This document shows, one piece after another, positions 25,191-34,885 of a DNA stretch of 64,000 nt. Numbering within the stretch: position 1 is the stretch's first letter; each line of letters starts with the position of its first letter. The position numbers and the translations under genes are program-made. The DNA is from Gammaproteobacteria bacterium (GTDB lineage: Bacteria > Pseudomonadota > Gammaproteobacteria > SZUA-140), in NCBI GenBank assembly GCA_016218365.1, contig JACREF010000008.1, forward strand, positions 62,001 through 126,000. The letters run 5' to 3'. Under the pieces are notes generated by a model. The model searched no databases, was not told where the DNA came from, and was given only the letters and a program-made list of their open reading frames with translations.

Positions 25191-26381
25191 ATGAAGGAGA
25201 GGATTAATTACTTCGCCATCACCAATGGGCGCAAAAAGTTGAGGTTCGGCATCAAGGAGCGCGACCGACTCTTCCACATGTACGTCATCGGCAAGACCGG
25301 CACAGGAAAATCAACACTCTTGGAAACCTTGGTTCAGCAGGACATCCGACATGGGCAAGGCCTCTGCCTCATTGATCCCCATGGCGACCTAACTGAACGG
25401 GTAGTTGCGAAGATGCCAGAAGAGCGGAAAGATGATCTCATTTACCTCGATGCAGCGGACATATCTCAGCCCTACGGCTACAACCCCCTGCGTCGTGTGC
25501 GCAACGACAAGGTCCCCCTTGCCGTCTCTGGGCTCATGGAAGCCTTCAAGAAGCTCTGGGATGAAGCATGGGGTGTACGGATGGAACATGTATTCCGAAA
25601 TACCCTGTATGCCCTCATTGAGTACGGGGATGCAACACTGCCGGACATCCTGCGAATGCTCACGGATACTGGATTTCAACGAGAGGTGCTCCGGAAGGTG
25701 GAGAATGTACAGGTGCGGCAATTCTGGGAAGATGAGTTCCCTCATTACAACCCCCGCTACCGACAGGAGATGATCGCACCCATCCAGAACAAGGTGGGAG
25801 CCTTCCTCGCCGATCCACGGCTCCACCGGATATTTACTGATGCGCCTGTTGATCTCCATTTCCGCCACATCATGGATACCGGCAAAATCCTTGTCGTAAA
25901 CCTCGCCAAGGGGCGTTTGGGGGATGACAGCGCAAACCTCTTGGGGGCACTACTGGTCACCACGCTCAATCTCGCTTCCTTTAGTCGGAGCGACACGCCC
26001 GAGGAAATGCGTCGGCCATTCTCTGTCTACCTCGACGAATTCCAGAACTTCACCACGCTCTCGGTGGCAAACATGATCTCGGAATTACGCAAGTACAGGG
26101 TAGGATTAATCCTTGCCCACCAGCACCTCTACCAGCTTGCACCAGAGGTACGGCATGCGGTGCTGGGAAATGCTGGCACGGTCATTTCTTTCCGCGTCGG
26201 ACCAGAGGATGCGCGGATACTCGCCCGGGAGTTCGAGCCAGTGTTTTCTTCCAATGACTTGACGACCCTCCCCAATCATCATATCTACTTGAAGCTCATG
26301 ATCGACGGGGCACCCTCGCAGCCCTTTAGCGCGGGCACCCTCCCGCCATATATTTTTTCCGAGAAGCGTCATACCATATGA
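25191..26381 (+). CDS. VirD4/TraG-like type IV coupling ATPase (short form)
   Basis: 396 residues. Walker A VIGKTGTGKSTLLETL (about residues 32-47), LCLIDPHGDLTERV, Walker B FSVYLDEFQNF (about 282-292), and RKYRVGLILAHQHLYQL belong to the T4SS DNA-binding (TrwB/TraG-type) ATPase group. No N-terminal membrane segments are seen, so it is probably soluble. It heads a three-gene run with a 128-residue protein and a second, larger ATPase of the same group. No relaxase is present in the element, so a conjugation role is uncertain; DNA handling or defence is also possible. Confidence 0.85.
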   Translation: MKERINYFAITNGRKKLRFGIKERDRLFHMYVIGKTGTGKSTLLETLVQQDIRHGQGLCLIDPHGDLTERVVAKMPEERKDDLIYLDAADISQPYGYNPLRRVRNDKVPLAVSGLMEAFKKLWDEAWGVRMEHVFRNTLYALIEYGDATLPDILRMLTDTGFQREVLRKVENVQVRQFWEDEFPHYNPRYRQEMIAPIQNKVGAFLADPRLHRIFTDAPVDLHFRHIMDTGKILVVNLAKGRLGDDSANLLGALLVTTLNLASFSRSDTPEEMRRPFSVYLDEFQNFTTLSVANMISELRKYRVGLILAHQHLYQLAPEVRHAVLGNAGTVISFRVGPEDARILAREFEPVFSSNDLTTLPNHHIYLKLMIDGAPSQPFSAGTLPPYIFSEKRHTI

Positions 26382-26410
26382 CCTCAAGTTTCTTTTTCAA
26401 GGAGGAGTGC

Positions 26411-26794
26411 ATGAAACTGCTACTACGGCGCAATCAAAAATCCGGCATGATGGGGATGGGAAAGATTAGCTTCATTCTGGAGGTACGGGCGGAACTCACG
26501 GATGACGAAAAAGCCAATGTGAAAAAATACAAGCTCGGCGAGACCATGCTCTACGAGCGGGAGAAGATCGTTGATCCCGGAAGTGGGCTCCTCGGTATTG
26601 CCTCGCGGATGGCATTTCGGATGATGAATATCTCTGTCTCCGTGAATGATCTTGAGGAAGGCAAGAAGATCGAATGCAAGGATGTGGTGGAGATGCTTGC
26701 CGTGGAAGAACAGATCATGGAAGCGGCGAAGACCTTCAAGGCGGTGCTGACTGCGGCGGCAAGCTTTGGTGGAGAACAAATCATCGAGGTGTGA
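26411..26794 (+). CDS. Unrecognised 127-residue protein between the two VirD4-like ATPases
   Basis: Start ATG 26411 has a perfect AAGGAGGAG site. The sequence (LEVRAELTDDEKANVKKYKLGETMLYERE ... GIASRMAFRMMNISVSVNDL) is helical and soluble. Its placement exactly between two coupling-type ATPases suggests a partner protein of both. No family is recognised. Confidence 0.72.
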   Translation: MKLLLRRNQKSGMMGMGKISFILEVRAELTDDEKANVKKYKLGETMLYEREKIVDPGSGLLGIASRMAFRMMNISVSVNDLEEGKKIECKDVVEMLAVEEQIMEAAKTFKAVLTAAASFGGEQIIEV

Positions 26795-26798
26795 TCAT

Positions 26799-29546
26799 TT
26801 GTCATCGAACTTCTGGAACTGGCTGAGTCGCTCCCCCAAAACGCGCGAGCTCATGGATACTTATGCTCTGCTCTCTCAGGTGAAAGACGTAGCGCAAGTA
26901 TCACCCTTTTACGCGGAAGAAGACCTGAATGAGTTTCTGTATGAACTCATTCAGGATGTCTGCGCACGCAAGGAAATCATTCCTTCGATCCCCTTGGGGG
27001 AAGCACTCTGGGAAACAATCCGACACCTGCTCTATCTTGAAGGGTTTCTGCTTCATATCCCCGATGATCTGAGCATTGAACATCTGACGCTCGAAGAGGG
27101 GGTGGTGTTTCGAGCATCCCTCAAACGCCACCTCCGCTTTCTGTCACAGCATGAACGACTGCTTCCCGTATGGCGCGAGAAGCTTGCCATCGTCTTGTCC
27201 GCCATCCTGGAATACTTTCCCCTCTCCGCCTTTACCGACATTGATGAGCGAGGGATAGCGGCGGACGATTCGGTGATTTTGCCCGAAGCAAAAGCTTATG
27301 ACCTCTGCGACAACCTGCCGGAAGTTGTTGAACGGCTCATGGTGACGTTCTTTGATGAAGATGTGAGGGATGCGCATCTCTTTGATGCCTTGCGAGAGCG
27401 GTTTGATAACAATCTGCTTTTTGCCTCCGGGATTCCGCTGGAGAAACGGCATGAAGCAACCTCAAGAAAGATAACATTCCCCATGGAACAGCGCGAGAAG
27501 TCGCCTGAGCATCTGGTCAACCTCTATCTCAACGGAACACCGTTTGCGCAGCTTTTTGACAGCCCCTTGCCGTTTGCCATTCCCTTCCCCGCTCGCTTTG
27601 AACATACGCATATCGTCGGCGGTACCGGGCATGGCAAAACCCAGCTCATACAGTTTCTGATCAACCATGACTTGGTGCGATCGCAAGAGGATGGGCGCTC
27701 TGTTGTGGTGATTGATAGCCAAGGGGATTTGATTCGGACCATTTCACGCCTTGGATACTTTAGTCCCTCGGCTGAAGGGAGCCTTGCCGATAGGCTCGTC
27801 ATCATTGACCCTACCGACATTGAATATCCTGTATGCCTCAACATGTTTGATTTTAATCGGGACAGACTCTCGGGATATACCGCGCTTGATAGAGAAAAGA
27901 TATTAAATGCCACGGTAGAGCTCTATGAATATTTCTTTGGGGCGCTCTTGGGTGCTGAGCTCACCCAACGGCAAGGGCTCATATTCCGATATCTCGCGCG
28001 GCTCATGATCGAGATTCCCGATGCGACCATTCATACCTTCCGTGAACTAATGGAGCATGGTGAGCGGTTCAAGCCCTACATGGAGAAGCTCCAGGGAACC
28101 ACGAGGAGCTTCTTCGAGACAAGATTCTTTGACCGGCAGTTCAATGAAACAAAGAAGCAGATTCTCACGCGGCTGTGGGGCGTGCTTTCCAGTGCCTCGA
28201 TCGAGCGCATGTTCTCGCACCCGAGAAGTAAAATTGATGTCTTTGAGCTTTTAAACCAAGGGAAGATCATTCTCATCAACACGGCCAAGGATCTCTTGGG
28301 ACAGGAAGGCACCGCGATCTTTGGCCGCTTCTTCATTTCACTCATTGCACAGGCTGCCATACAACGCGCAACAATTCCTGCCCATGAACGACGACCAAGC
28401 TTCGTCTACATCGATGAGGCGCAGGATTATTTTGATGACAACATCTCGCACCTCTTGAGCCAGGCGAGAAAGTACCGTGTGGGGCTCATCTTTGCCCACC
28501 AGAACCTTGATCAATTGGGAGCGGGACTTCGGGCAAGCGTGCTCTCAAGTACCTCTATCAAGTTTGCCGGAGGCGTGAGCGCCAAAGATGCCCATGCCCT
28601 CGATACCGAGATGCGCTGCGGGCCGGAGTTTCTCCTTGCTCAAAAGAAAGGGCGCAACCATACCGAGTTTGCCTGCTATGTGAAAAGCCACACCGCAAAG
28701 GCGCTCTCCGTCCGCATACCGTTTGGATATGTTGAAGCGCTTCCCACGCTCACCTATGCAGATCACCAATATCTGCTTGAAGAAAACAGGAACCGGTACA
28801 GCGAACCGGTGATGCTACCTACACCATCGTTGCCAGTGGAGCCAATCCCCCCTTCCATACCAAAACCACCTACGCAACCAAAGAGAGAGAAGGTTGGTAC
28901 CCCATCGGTATCAGAGCCGGAGTCGATCAGTCCCAGCCCGCGCAGAGAAAACCCACCTCCCGTCGGAGTAGAACCCACTTCAAAAGTTGAACCACGAAGT
29001 AGGGCTACGAAAAAACAGAAAACAATTCTTGAGCAAGGGCGCGGCGGAAAGCAGCACAAATATCTTCAACATCTTATCAAGCAACTTGCCGAGGAGCGTG
29101 GGTTTCGAGCTGCGATTGAGGAAACCATCCTCGATGGTGCGGGGCGGATTGATGTTGCCGTGACCCATGGTGAGGTAAGAGTGGCTTTTGAAATATCCGT
29201 GACCACCAACCAAGATCATGAGCTCGGCAATATCGAGAAATGTTTTGCTGCGGGCTATTCGCATGTTGTTCTGGTCGGTAAGAGCGAGCGGCATATCAAA
29301 ACGCTTGCCACATTCATTGAAGAGAACCTTGATGAGGCAAATCAAGGGAAGGCACGGTATATTGCTCCGGAAGCCTTGGTTGAGTATTTTGATACCCTGC
29401 CCCTCAGGGCGCCGAGAGAACAAACGGTACGGGGCTATAAGGTGAAAGTCTCGCAGGCGACACTTTCACCGGCCGATGTAGCTGAACGGCGGGCGGCTAT
29501 TGCGCAGGTCATTGCGCGCTCACTCTCGAAGGCGCAAAAGGATTGA
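26799..29546 (+). CDS. Large VirD4/TraG-like ATPase with C-terminal nuclease-like domain
   Basis: About 915 residues from TTG 26799 (GAGGTG upstream); the frame is open from 26766. The N-terminal 260 residues are helical, then Walker A IVGGTGHGKTQLIQFL, VVVIDSQGDLIRTI and Walker B FVYIDEAQDYF with YRVGLIFAHQNLDQL mark a coupling-type ATPase. After a Pro-rich linker (about residues 660-740) comes a restriction-endonuclease-like domain: GAGRIDVAVTHGEVRVAFEISVTT, carrying the D ... E pattern with T in the lysine position. Fusion of a DNA pump and a nuclease-like domain is unusual for conjugation and suggests DNA sensing or processing. Confidence 0.82.
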   Translation: MSSNFWNWLSRSPKTRELMDTYALLSQVKDVAQVSPFYAEEDLNEFLYELIQDVCARKEIIPSIPLGEALWETIRHLLYLEGFLLHIPDDLSIEHLTLEEGVVFRASLKRHLRFLSQHERLLPVWREKLAIVLSAILEYFPLSAFTDIDERGIAADDSVILPEAKAYDLCDNLPEVVERLMVTFFDEDVRDAHLFDALRERFDNNLLFASGIPLEKRHEATSRKITFPMEQREKSPEHLVNLYLNGTPFAQLFDSPLPFAIPFPARFEHTHIVGGTGHGKTQLIQFLINHDLVRSQEDGRSVVVIDSQGDLIRTISRLGYFSPSAEGSLADRLVIIDPTDIEYPVCLNMFDFNRDRLSGYTALDREKILNATVELYEYFFGALLGAELTQRQGLIFRYLARLMIEIPDATIHTFRELMEHGERFKPYMEKLQGTTRSFFETRFFDRQFNETKKQILTRLWGVLSSASIERMFSHPRSKIDVFELLNQGKIILINTAKDLLGQEGTAIFGRFFISLIAQAAIQRATIPAHERRPSFVYIDEAQDYFDDNISHLLSQARKYRVGLIFAHQNLDQLGAGLRASVLSSTSIKFAGGVSAKDAHALDTEMRCGPEFLLAQKKGRNHTEFACYVKSHTAKALSVRIPFGYVEALPTLTYADHQYLLEENRNRYSEPVMLPTPSLPVEPIPPSIPKPPTQPKREKVGTPSVSEPESISPSPRRENPPPVGVEPTSKVEPRSRATKKQKTILEQGRGGKQHKYLQHLIKQLAEERGFRAAIEETILDGAGRIDVAVTHGEVRVAFEISVTTNQDHELGNIEKCFAAGYSHVVLVGKSERHIKTLATFIEENLDEANQGKARYIAPEALVEYFDTLPLRAPREQTVRGYKVKVSQATLSPADVAERRAAIAQVIARSLSKAQKD

Positions 29547-29645
29547 TATTTGGTGCGTTATTCGAGATATTAGGCTCATTTTTCCGGGCTAATTCTCACA
29601 TTGGATAGGATTGCATACTGCCAAATTGGGAACAGGGGGCATGAA

Positions 29646-30701
29646 ATGATCTTGTGCAATTTTAATATCAACAACTTGTTTATACGGTACAAATTCGGGT
29701 CGACGTTTCCCGGTGATCAAAGCGGCAAGAGCGCTTCAGAAAACGAAGACTATGGATATCTTCCGCTGTATCAAAAAGGAAGCTTTGAGATATTTAATGC
29801 GGCACAGCGTAAGCTCGCTTCGCTTGCACTCACGCGTGGCGGGACTGTATGGCCTGATATCATCTGCCTTCAAGAAGTCGAGAGCCTCATCGCCCTCCGT
29901 ACCTTCAATGAACAATTCCTCAATGCAGCGTTTCCCTATGCGCTCCTCATCGATTCACGTGACTTCCGTCAAATCGACGTCGGTATATTATCCAAATATC
30001 CAATTATGAGCGTCCACTCACACATAGATGACAAAACGAAGGAAGGCGAATATATCTTTAATCGTGACTGCCTAGAAGCAACTATTCAGCTAAAGAAGGG
30101 TACGGATGTTACCCTATTTATAAATCACTTTAAATCGAAACTCGCACAGGGAAAAACTCCCGAGGCCCGCATGGCGGACATACAACGTGCAAATGCGAAA
30201 AGAAGATTACAAGCTGAAACGGTTCTCAAGATTGTCAGAGAGCGCTTCCCGGGCAATAGCTTCAATTCGGAGAATTTTGCCATATTGGGCGACTTTAACG
30301 ACACCCCACAGGCTCCAGAGCTTGCGTCTCTTGCTGGCAATCATGGACTAAAAGATGCCATTGAATCCGGCCTGCCCCCTGAGGAGCGCTGGACCCATTA
30401 TTACAAAAGTGAGGGTAGCGTCTCCCAGCTCGACCACATTCTTTTATCGCCATCGCTTGGCCGCAAACTAAAATCAGTCCAAATTGAAAGAAGGGGTATT
30501 GGATACAGGGAGCACTCAAGGAGGGACGACAGCCTAATACTTCCTAAGCAGGTCAAACTAAAACAATCCGATGATGACTCATCCCCGCCACTAATCGACT
30601 TTCAGTTTAATCGATTTGATGATGTAACGACTGAAAATTGCGCATCGGATCATTGTCCAATTTTTGCTGAGTTCGATTTGTCGACATCAGTCTTGCTTTA
30701 A
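29646..30701 (+). CDS. Endonuclease/exonuclease/phosphatase (EEP) family protein
   Basis: 351 residues from ATG 29646 (GGGGG upstream); TTG at 29601 is a less likely earlier start. Motifs of the EEP fold are present in order: ILCNFNINNLF, DIICLQEVES (metal Glu), ILGDFNDTP (catalytic Asp/Asn) and ASDHCPIFAEF (Asp/His). Family members cut DNA, RNA or phosphoesters. It is convergent with the ubiquitin-like operon and follows the large ATPase by 100 bp, so it may belong to the VirD4-like unit. Substrate unknown. Confidence 0.85.
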   Translation: MILCNFNINNLFIRYKFGSTFPGDQSGKSASENEDYGYLPLYQKGSFEIFNAAQRKLASLALTRGGTVWPDIICLQEVESLIALRTFNEQFLNAAFPYALLIDSRDFRQIDVGILSKYPIMSVHSHIDDKTKEGEYIFNRDCLEATIQLKKGTDVTLFINHFKSKLAQGKTPEARMADIQRANAKRRLQAETVLKIVRERFPGNSFNSENFAILGDFNDTPQAPELASLAGNHGLKDAIESGLPPEERWTHYYKSEGSVSQLDHILLSPSLGRKLKSVQIERRGIGYREHSRRDDSLILPKQVKLKQSDDDSSPPLIDFQFNRFDDVTTENCASDHCPIFAEFDLSTSVLL

Positions 30702-30825
30702 CAACACTCATGCTTAGTAATGCAATCACCAGGCACACCGTACCAATATCGATGAAGATCATAGTGCTGTGACACGGCTATTTGCTCGGCTGTTAGGGCA
30801 AAAAGAACAGATAAGGTCTCTTCAT

Positions 30826-31380
30826 TTATGCCAATAAGTTTATGCATCCACCAGCCGCTGGAGGAATATCTCTATTACTGCTTCTTTTAAAATTGTTTTT
30901 ATTGACTACAACAGCGCGACCACGGCGCACAAGCTCATTTCCGGCCCATAAAACTTCCCAAGGAATTGCATGGAGCAATTTGGCAATCATTTCAAAGTGA
31001 ATTGGGCTGTCAGTTGGGAGACTATTGAAAACCGTTTCTATTAAAGATTCATCGATGGTCACACTAGCTAAGTCAGTGGAGTCGCACCAAAGAATGTGAT
31101 CATACCATACGATGAAATGCGCTCGGCAGCCTGTATCCCTCCAGATAGATGGATATATTGTAAGTTTTCCGTTGCGCTCGTACTTGTGCCAAGCCTTACC
31201 TGTGCGCTGATCGAGATTTACAGTTATAGTTTCACCGCAACCATCAGGACATGCCATTACTATGGTCCGTGGTATCCCTCGAACGACAAGAATATAATCT
31301 CCTGGGGCATTTAGTTGTCCTATTGCTCCCGCGTGTTTATCTGTTGTTCCTTTCGAAATAATGCGGTGCGCTCTAGGCAT
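30826..31380 (-). CDS. DUF6527 protein, ubiquitin-like operon, last gene
   Basis: 184 residues. VMACPDGCGETITVNLD, then LTIYPSIWRDTGCRAHFIVW and ILWCDS form the Cys-rich core of the DUF6527 family (CPxGCGE ... PSVWR..GC.sHF.i), thought to bind metal. The second half (LPTDSPIHFEMIAKLLHAIPWEVLWAGNELVRRG) looks like a winged helix. Such proteins sit in multiubiquitin/E2/E1 gene clusters in other bacteria. A second DUF6527 gene lies directly upstream, so the pair may work as a heterodimer or as substrate adaptors (inference). Confidence 0.75.
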   Translation of the reverse strand: MPRAHRIISKGTTDKHAGAIGQLNAPGDYILVVRGIPRTIVMACPDGCGETITVNLDQRTGKAWHKYERNGKLTIYPSIWRDTGCRAHFIVWYDHILWCDSTDLASVTIDESLIETVFNSLPTDSPIHFEMIAKLLHAIPWEVLWAGNELVRRGRAVVVNKNNFKRSSNRDIPPAAGGCINLLA

Positions 31381-31406
31381 AATATACCTTCACTAGCATT
31401 TTCATA

Positions 31407-31940
31407 TCAAAGCCTTCCGAATGAGCCTCGTTGTTCGCCAACCCCTTCACGTGCGAAACCTTTTCGAACAAGGCGGCGACAGACCATTAGTACGTCCCAT
31501 GGTACTTCGCCTAAATCTTCAGCGATATCAGAGAAAGAAATCAACCCTGTGTCTGATAGCCGCTCACTTACAGCCTCGACCAATTGCGTGTATCCATAAG
31601 TTTCAGTTGCACTATCAAAATTATCTTCGTACCTACCAAACAAAAATATCTTATCGTTCCAAATAATATAGTGACTTTCACACCCGCTTTCCCGCCAAAC
31701 AGAGGGATAGAGACTTAATCCAGTATGTCGGCTCATATAGAGCCTCCAAGCCGGGCCTGCGCGAGGATCGAGATTTATGGGGAACTCTTCACCACAACCA
31801 CAGGGACATGAAAGTAAGAGCCAACGTGGCCTACCACCTCTCTTGATGAGCACTACATCTCCGGCTGCCTCTAGATAGTCAGATGCCTCCCCTCGCGATT
31901 GCACCGTTCCTTGGAAACGTAATGCACTTGTGGCCATCAT
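31407..31940 (-). CDS. DUF6527 protein, ubiquitin-like operon, fifth gene
   Basis: 177 residues. LLSCPCGCGEEFPINLD, LSLYPSVWRESGCESHYIIW and a C-terminal winged-helix-like part (ISFSDIAEDLGEVPWDVLMVCRRLVRKG) match the protein of 30826-31380 domain by domain at low identity. It retains four Cys in the first block where the other has three. The two genes are an old duplication or two distinct subunits. It lies 13 bp after the kinase-like gene. Confidence 0.75.
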   Translation of the reverse strand: MMATSALRFQGTVQSRGEASDYLEAAGDVVLIKRGGRPRWLLLSCPCGCGEEFPINLDPRAGPAWRLYMSRHTGLSLYPSVWRESGCESHYIIWNDKIFLFGRYEDNFDSATETYGYTQLVEAVSERLSDTGLISFSDIAEDLGEVPWDVLMVCRRLVRKGFAREGVGEQRGSFGRL

Positions 31941-31953
31941 AGGGTATTCACTA

Positions 31954-33549
31954 TTAGAGCTCCGGTGGCCTACTTATACCCGAAGAGATTCTCGTAAGGA
32001 TAAGCTCAGCTATTACGTACGCACCTGCACGACGGCTTTCTTTCAGCTTAACGAACTGTTTTTTATTGCTGGCTTTTTTTAAAAGGGCTAAAGCCAAAGC
32101 CGCCGCATATTGGTCACCATGCTTATCATCATAGTGCTGCATCCTTCTTGCATAAAGTCGAATTTGGTGAATACAAGCATAATACCAGGATGACTGATTA
32201 CTCGGGTGGCAGCGCGTTGACGCACTATGTAATGGGGTTTCTCTATAGAGAGGCATAATGGAATTTATCCATTCGACTTCATCTCTTTTATCATCACTGA
32301 ATCCATCAACTAGTAGACCTGCCTCAAGACATGCGGCATCATAAACAATTGGATTTTCGCAATGTTTCTGGAAATCAATGATAATCGCATCCGCAGAGCG
32401 CACAAGAACATTTGTTGCATGTAGATCGCCGTGAATTGGGCCAACTAGCACAGGTGAAAATGTACACTTCTCAAATAACACCCGTAAATCTGAAAGGGTT
32501 TTTGTCGCTCCTAACTCTCTTGCGCGCGCTTCACGGTTTTCAGGGATTTTTTCTGGAAAATGCGGGAGAAGGTACGCAGTGAGGGGACTCTGTACATTCT
32601 GAGCGTGTAGGTACCATCCACGAAGAGTTGAGTTGAATAGGCAAGCAATAGCAGCTGCCGCACGTCCATCACTTGCGCAGTCACGCAAACTTTCAGACTC
32701 TTCAACAAAGTCGCCTACAATAATTCCGTCTTCAGCGCCGAGACAACAGCGATCATGGACAAGATGTGGTCCGAGGTGGAAGGGTATATATGGACGAACA
32801 CCATCTTCGTAGTTCTTATACTCTGCAAAGATACCAGCTCGCTTCCCGATTTTCACAAAGTACGGACGCGGCCATTTCCCGTAGTGTCCTTTTGCTAGTT
32901 CGGCGTATGCGCGATAGACCAAGACATCGGAGAGCCCATCCAGCATCGGTACAAGATGGACTTCTGCACAATCCCAGAATGCGCGTCGGATCAATAACTC
33001 GTTACTGCTACTAAACTTTATCTCTTTACCATCTTCATCCTTAGAATCTACAATCAGATCGAAATTTGGAGCCTTTCCAAAAGGAGTCTCTGAAATTAGA
33101 TTAGCGATAACTGCCCAATCAATAGCCGTGTCACATACGTACAGAAACGGAGGTGGCGGGTTACCTGATCTTTTTGGCATCCATGCATCAAAACTATCTT
33201 GCTCCGAAAGACTTAGGCCTGCTGATGGAAGCTCAAGACGATTAAGTGTATTAATGATGATCGATCGTCCATCAGGTGCCAACCGAACAAATATTGAACA
33301 GTCGTGATCGAGAAGCCGCTTCGCGTGTTCTTCAAAGAGCGGGACGATTGAAAGATATTTCTTAATGTTCTGCGTGAACACAACCGCTGCAACCCCCGAC
33401 AGATAAGCGGTGTCGCGCAGATCGTCTTCTGTACACGGTGTAACTAAAAGTCCACGTTCCAAAAATGAACGTCCTTCATCTCCTAAAGGAATGCCGCCAA
33501 AACACGCAATGCGAGTTCTCGTACGAGAAAGTATCTCAGCTATCGCCAT
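31954..33549 (-). CDS. APH/choline-kinase-like phosphotransferase in the ubiquitin-like operon
   Basis: 531 residues from ATG 33549 (14 bp overlap with the E1-like gene; the frame is open to 33648). VGPIHGDLHATNVLV (HGDxxxxN catalytic loop) and AIIIDFQKHCENPIVYDAACLE (metal-binding Asp) are those of the aminoglycoside-phosphotransferase fold; this arrangement also appears in kinase-like domains of conflict systems (TCAD9-like). The N-terminal 150 residues and a middle beta region are not recognised. A small-molecule or protein kinase built into a ubiquitin-like conjugation operon is not part of the classic set. Substrate unknown. Confidence 0.75.
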   Translation of the reverse strand: MAIAEILSRTRTRIACFGGIPLGDEGRSFLERGLLVTPCTEDDLRDTAYLSGVAAVVFTQNIKKYLSIVPLFEEHAKRLLDHDCSIFVRLAPDGRSIIINTLNRLELPSAGLSLSEQDSFDAWMPKRSGNPPPPFLYVCDTAIDWAVIANLISETPFGKAPNFDLIVDSKDEDGKEIKFSSSNELLIRRAFWDCAEVHLVPMLDGLSDVLVYRAYAELAKGHYGKWPRPYFVKIGKRAGIFAEYKNYEDGVRPYIPFHLGPHLVHDRCCLGAEDGIIVGDFVEESESLRDCASDGRAAAAIACLFNSTLRGWYLHAQNVQSPLTAYLLPHFPEKIPENREARARELGATKTLSDLRVLFEKCTFSPVLVGPIHGDLHATNVLVRSADAIIIDFQKHCENPIVYDAACLEAGLLVDGFSDDKRDEVEWINSIMPLYRETPLHSASTRCHPSNQSSWYYACIHQIRLYARRMQHYDDKHGDQYAAALALALLKKASNKKQFVKLKESRRAGAYVIAELILTRISSGISRPPEL

Positions 33550-34885
33550 CCTGATCCTGTCGAGCGAGAAGTGGCCACGAATCACCACGAGCAAAACTAC
33601 CGGTGCGTGAGCAAATGTAACAGGTAGGATTGGGATGGGCTCGAACATTCTTCAAAACTGAATTTACCGCGTTATAGAGAATATGACGCGCGCCAACCGG
33701 AATGCCAGCAGCCATTGAGAGTAGCATCGTGACGGCAAGCGAAACTACTGTGCCGTTAAGTGACATAACTGCTGGTGCATGTTCGCGTGCACCTTGAATA
33801 TAGGGGTCTGATTGGCGCTCAAATGCAGACATCATGTCACGTCTAACCTCGTTTGCATCCAACAGACTACTACAAGTGAAGCACGCATGACCCGGAGCGA
33901 GCAGCTGAACGCGTCCATAGATATATGTAACACTTCCCCCCGATACAGCAATGGTCGTTCCAACGTCAATGCACGGAATCAAATACTGGTAAGAAATTTG
34001 CTGCAAGACGGCGCGGCTTCCGTGAGAGTCAGTGCAACCGAAAATAATATCTGCGTTCAATAGCTCTTTTGCGGTGCTCGATCTAGTGACGTCACCCTCA
34101 ATACAAGTTACGGTCGCATACTTCGCAACTGCATTAATGTATCGCGCCGCTATTTCAACTTTCGGATGCCCGATATCGCCTGGCAAGGCATTTGCAACCC
34201 GATTTAGATTCGTGGATTCGAGAACATCTGGATCCACGAGGATAAAATCTTGAACTCCAAGGTGCACGAGCTGTTGCGCAACGATTGATCCTGTACCACC
34301 CAAGCCAACAATCGCTATACGCAAGCGTTGGAGTGCTTGTTGTCCAGCTGAACCAAAAGCACGTACCTGTCTGTCGAAGATCTCTAAATCTAATGATAAC
34401 GGCGCTACTGGATCAAAGATAACCTCGCGATGTGAGCCTACTACGATAATGCGTACTCCCTCATCTTTCCCTAGACGGCGTGCGCGCATACCACCCTCAC
34501 TTACAACAAGAGCAGCATGCTCTTGTGCCGGATGTCGATGCGCCAGAAAAGCTGCGAGGCGCTCTTCGCCTAACGAATCGATGTCTGAAAATATGGGGGC
34601 TTCAGTGCCTGGATGACTGTGCACAAAAATGAGCGAAACCATGTTACCCCGAGCTCGCTTGGTCACCCGCGCAACAAACTCAGGACTTAACTCGGCTTCG
34701 ACATACCCCTGCTTCGTGTAATCGTCTTGTGTGGGAAATTCAATTTCACGAACCAGGAGCCGCACTGTTCTATCTGCGCGCACAGTTTGACTCGCATACA
34801 AAATCGCACATCTCTCAATTTGTCTGCCAGTCAGTTCACCACGGATGGTGTCGGCATCATCAGCAGCAAGAACGAGCTCAATCAT
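33536..34885 (-). CDS. JAMM deubiquitinase-E1 activating enzyme fusion
   Basis: 449 residues. Residues 1-150 are a JAB/JAMM peptidase: Glu24, then H89-S-H91-P followed by seven residues and S100..D103, all metal and catalytic residues present. Residues about 165-449 are a ThiF/E1 domain: IAIVGLGGTGSIVAQQL (G194..G199), LVDPDVLESTNLNR, IIFGCTDSHGSR, and two CxxC pairs (ACFTC; TCYIC) for zinc. The fusion is known from bacterial ubiquitin-like clusters, where JAMM matures or removes the modifier and E1 adenylates it. The ATGA-type overlap with the E2-like gene is 4 bp. Confidence 0.9.
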   Translation of the reverse strand: MIELVLAADDADTIRGELTGRQIERCAILYASQTVRADRTVRLLVREIEFPTQDDYTKQGYVEAELSPEFVARVTKRARGNMVSLIFVHSHPGTEAPIFSDIDSLGEERLAAFLAHRHPAQEHAALVVSEGGMRARRLGKDEGVRIIVVGSHREVIFDPVAPLSLDLEIFDRQVRAFGSAGQQALQRLRIAIVGLGGTGSIVAQQLVHLGVQDFILVDPDVLESTNLNRVANALPGDIGHPKVEIAARYINAVAKYATVTCIEGDVTRSSTAKELLNADIIFGCTDSHGSRAVLQQISYQYLIPCIDVGTTIAVSGGSVTYIYGRVQLLAPGHACFTCSSLLDANEVRRDMMSAFERQSDPYIQGAREHAPAVMSLNGTVVSLAVTMLLSMAAGIPVGARHILYNAVNSVLKNVRAHPNPTCYICSRTGSFARGDSWPLLARQDQDGDS

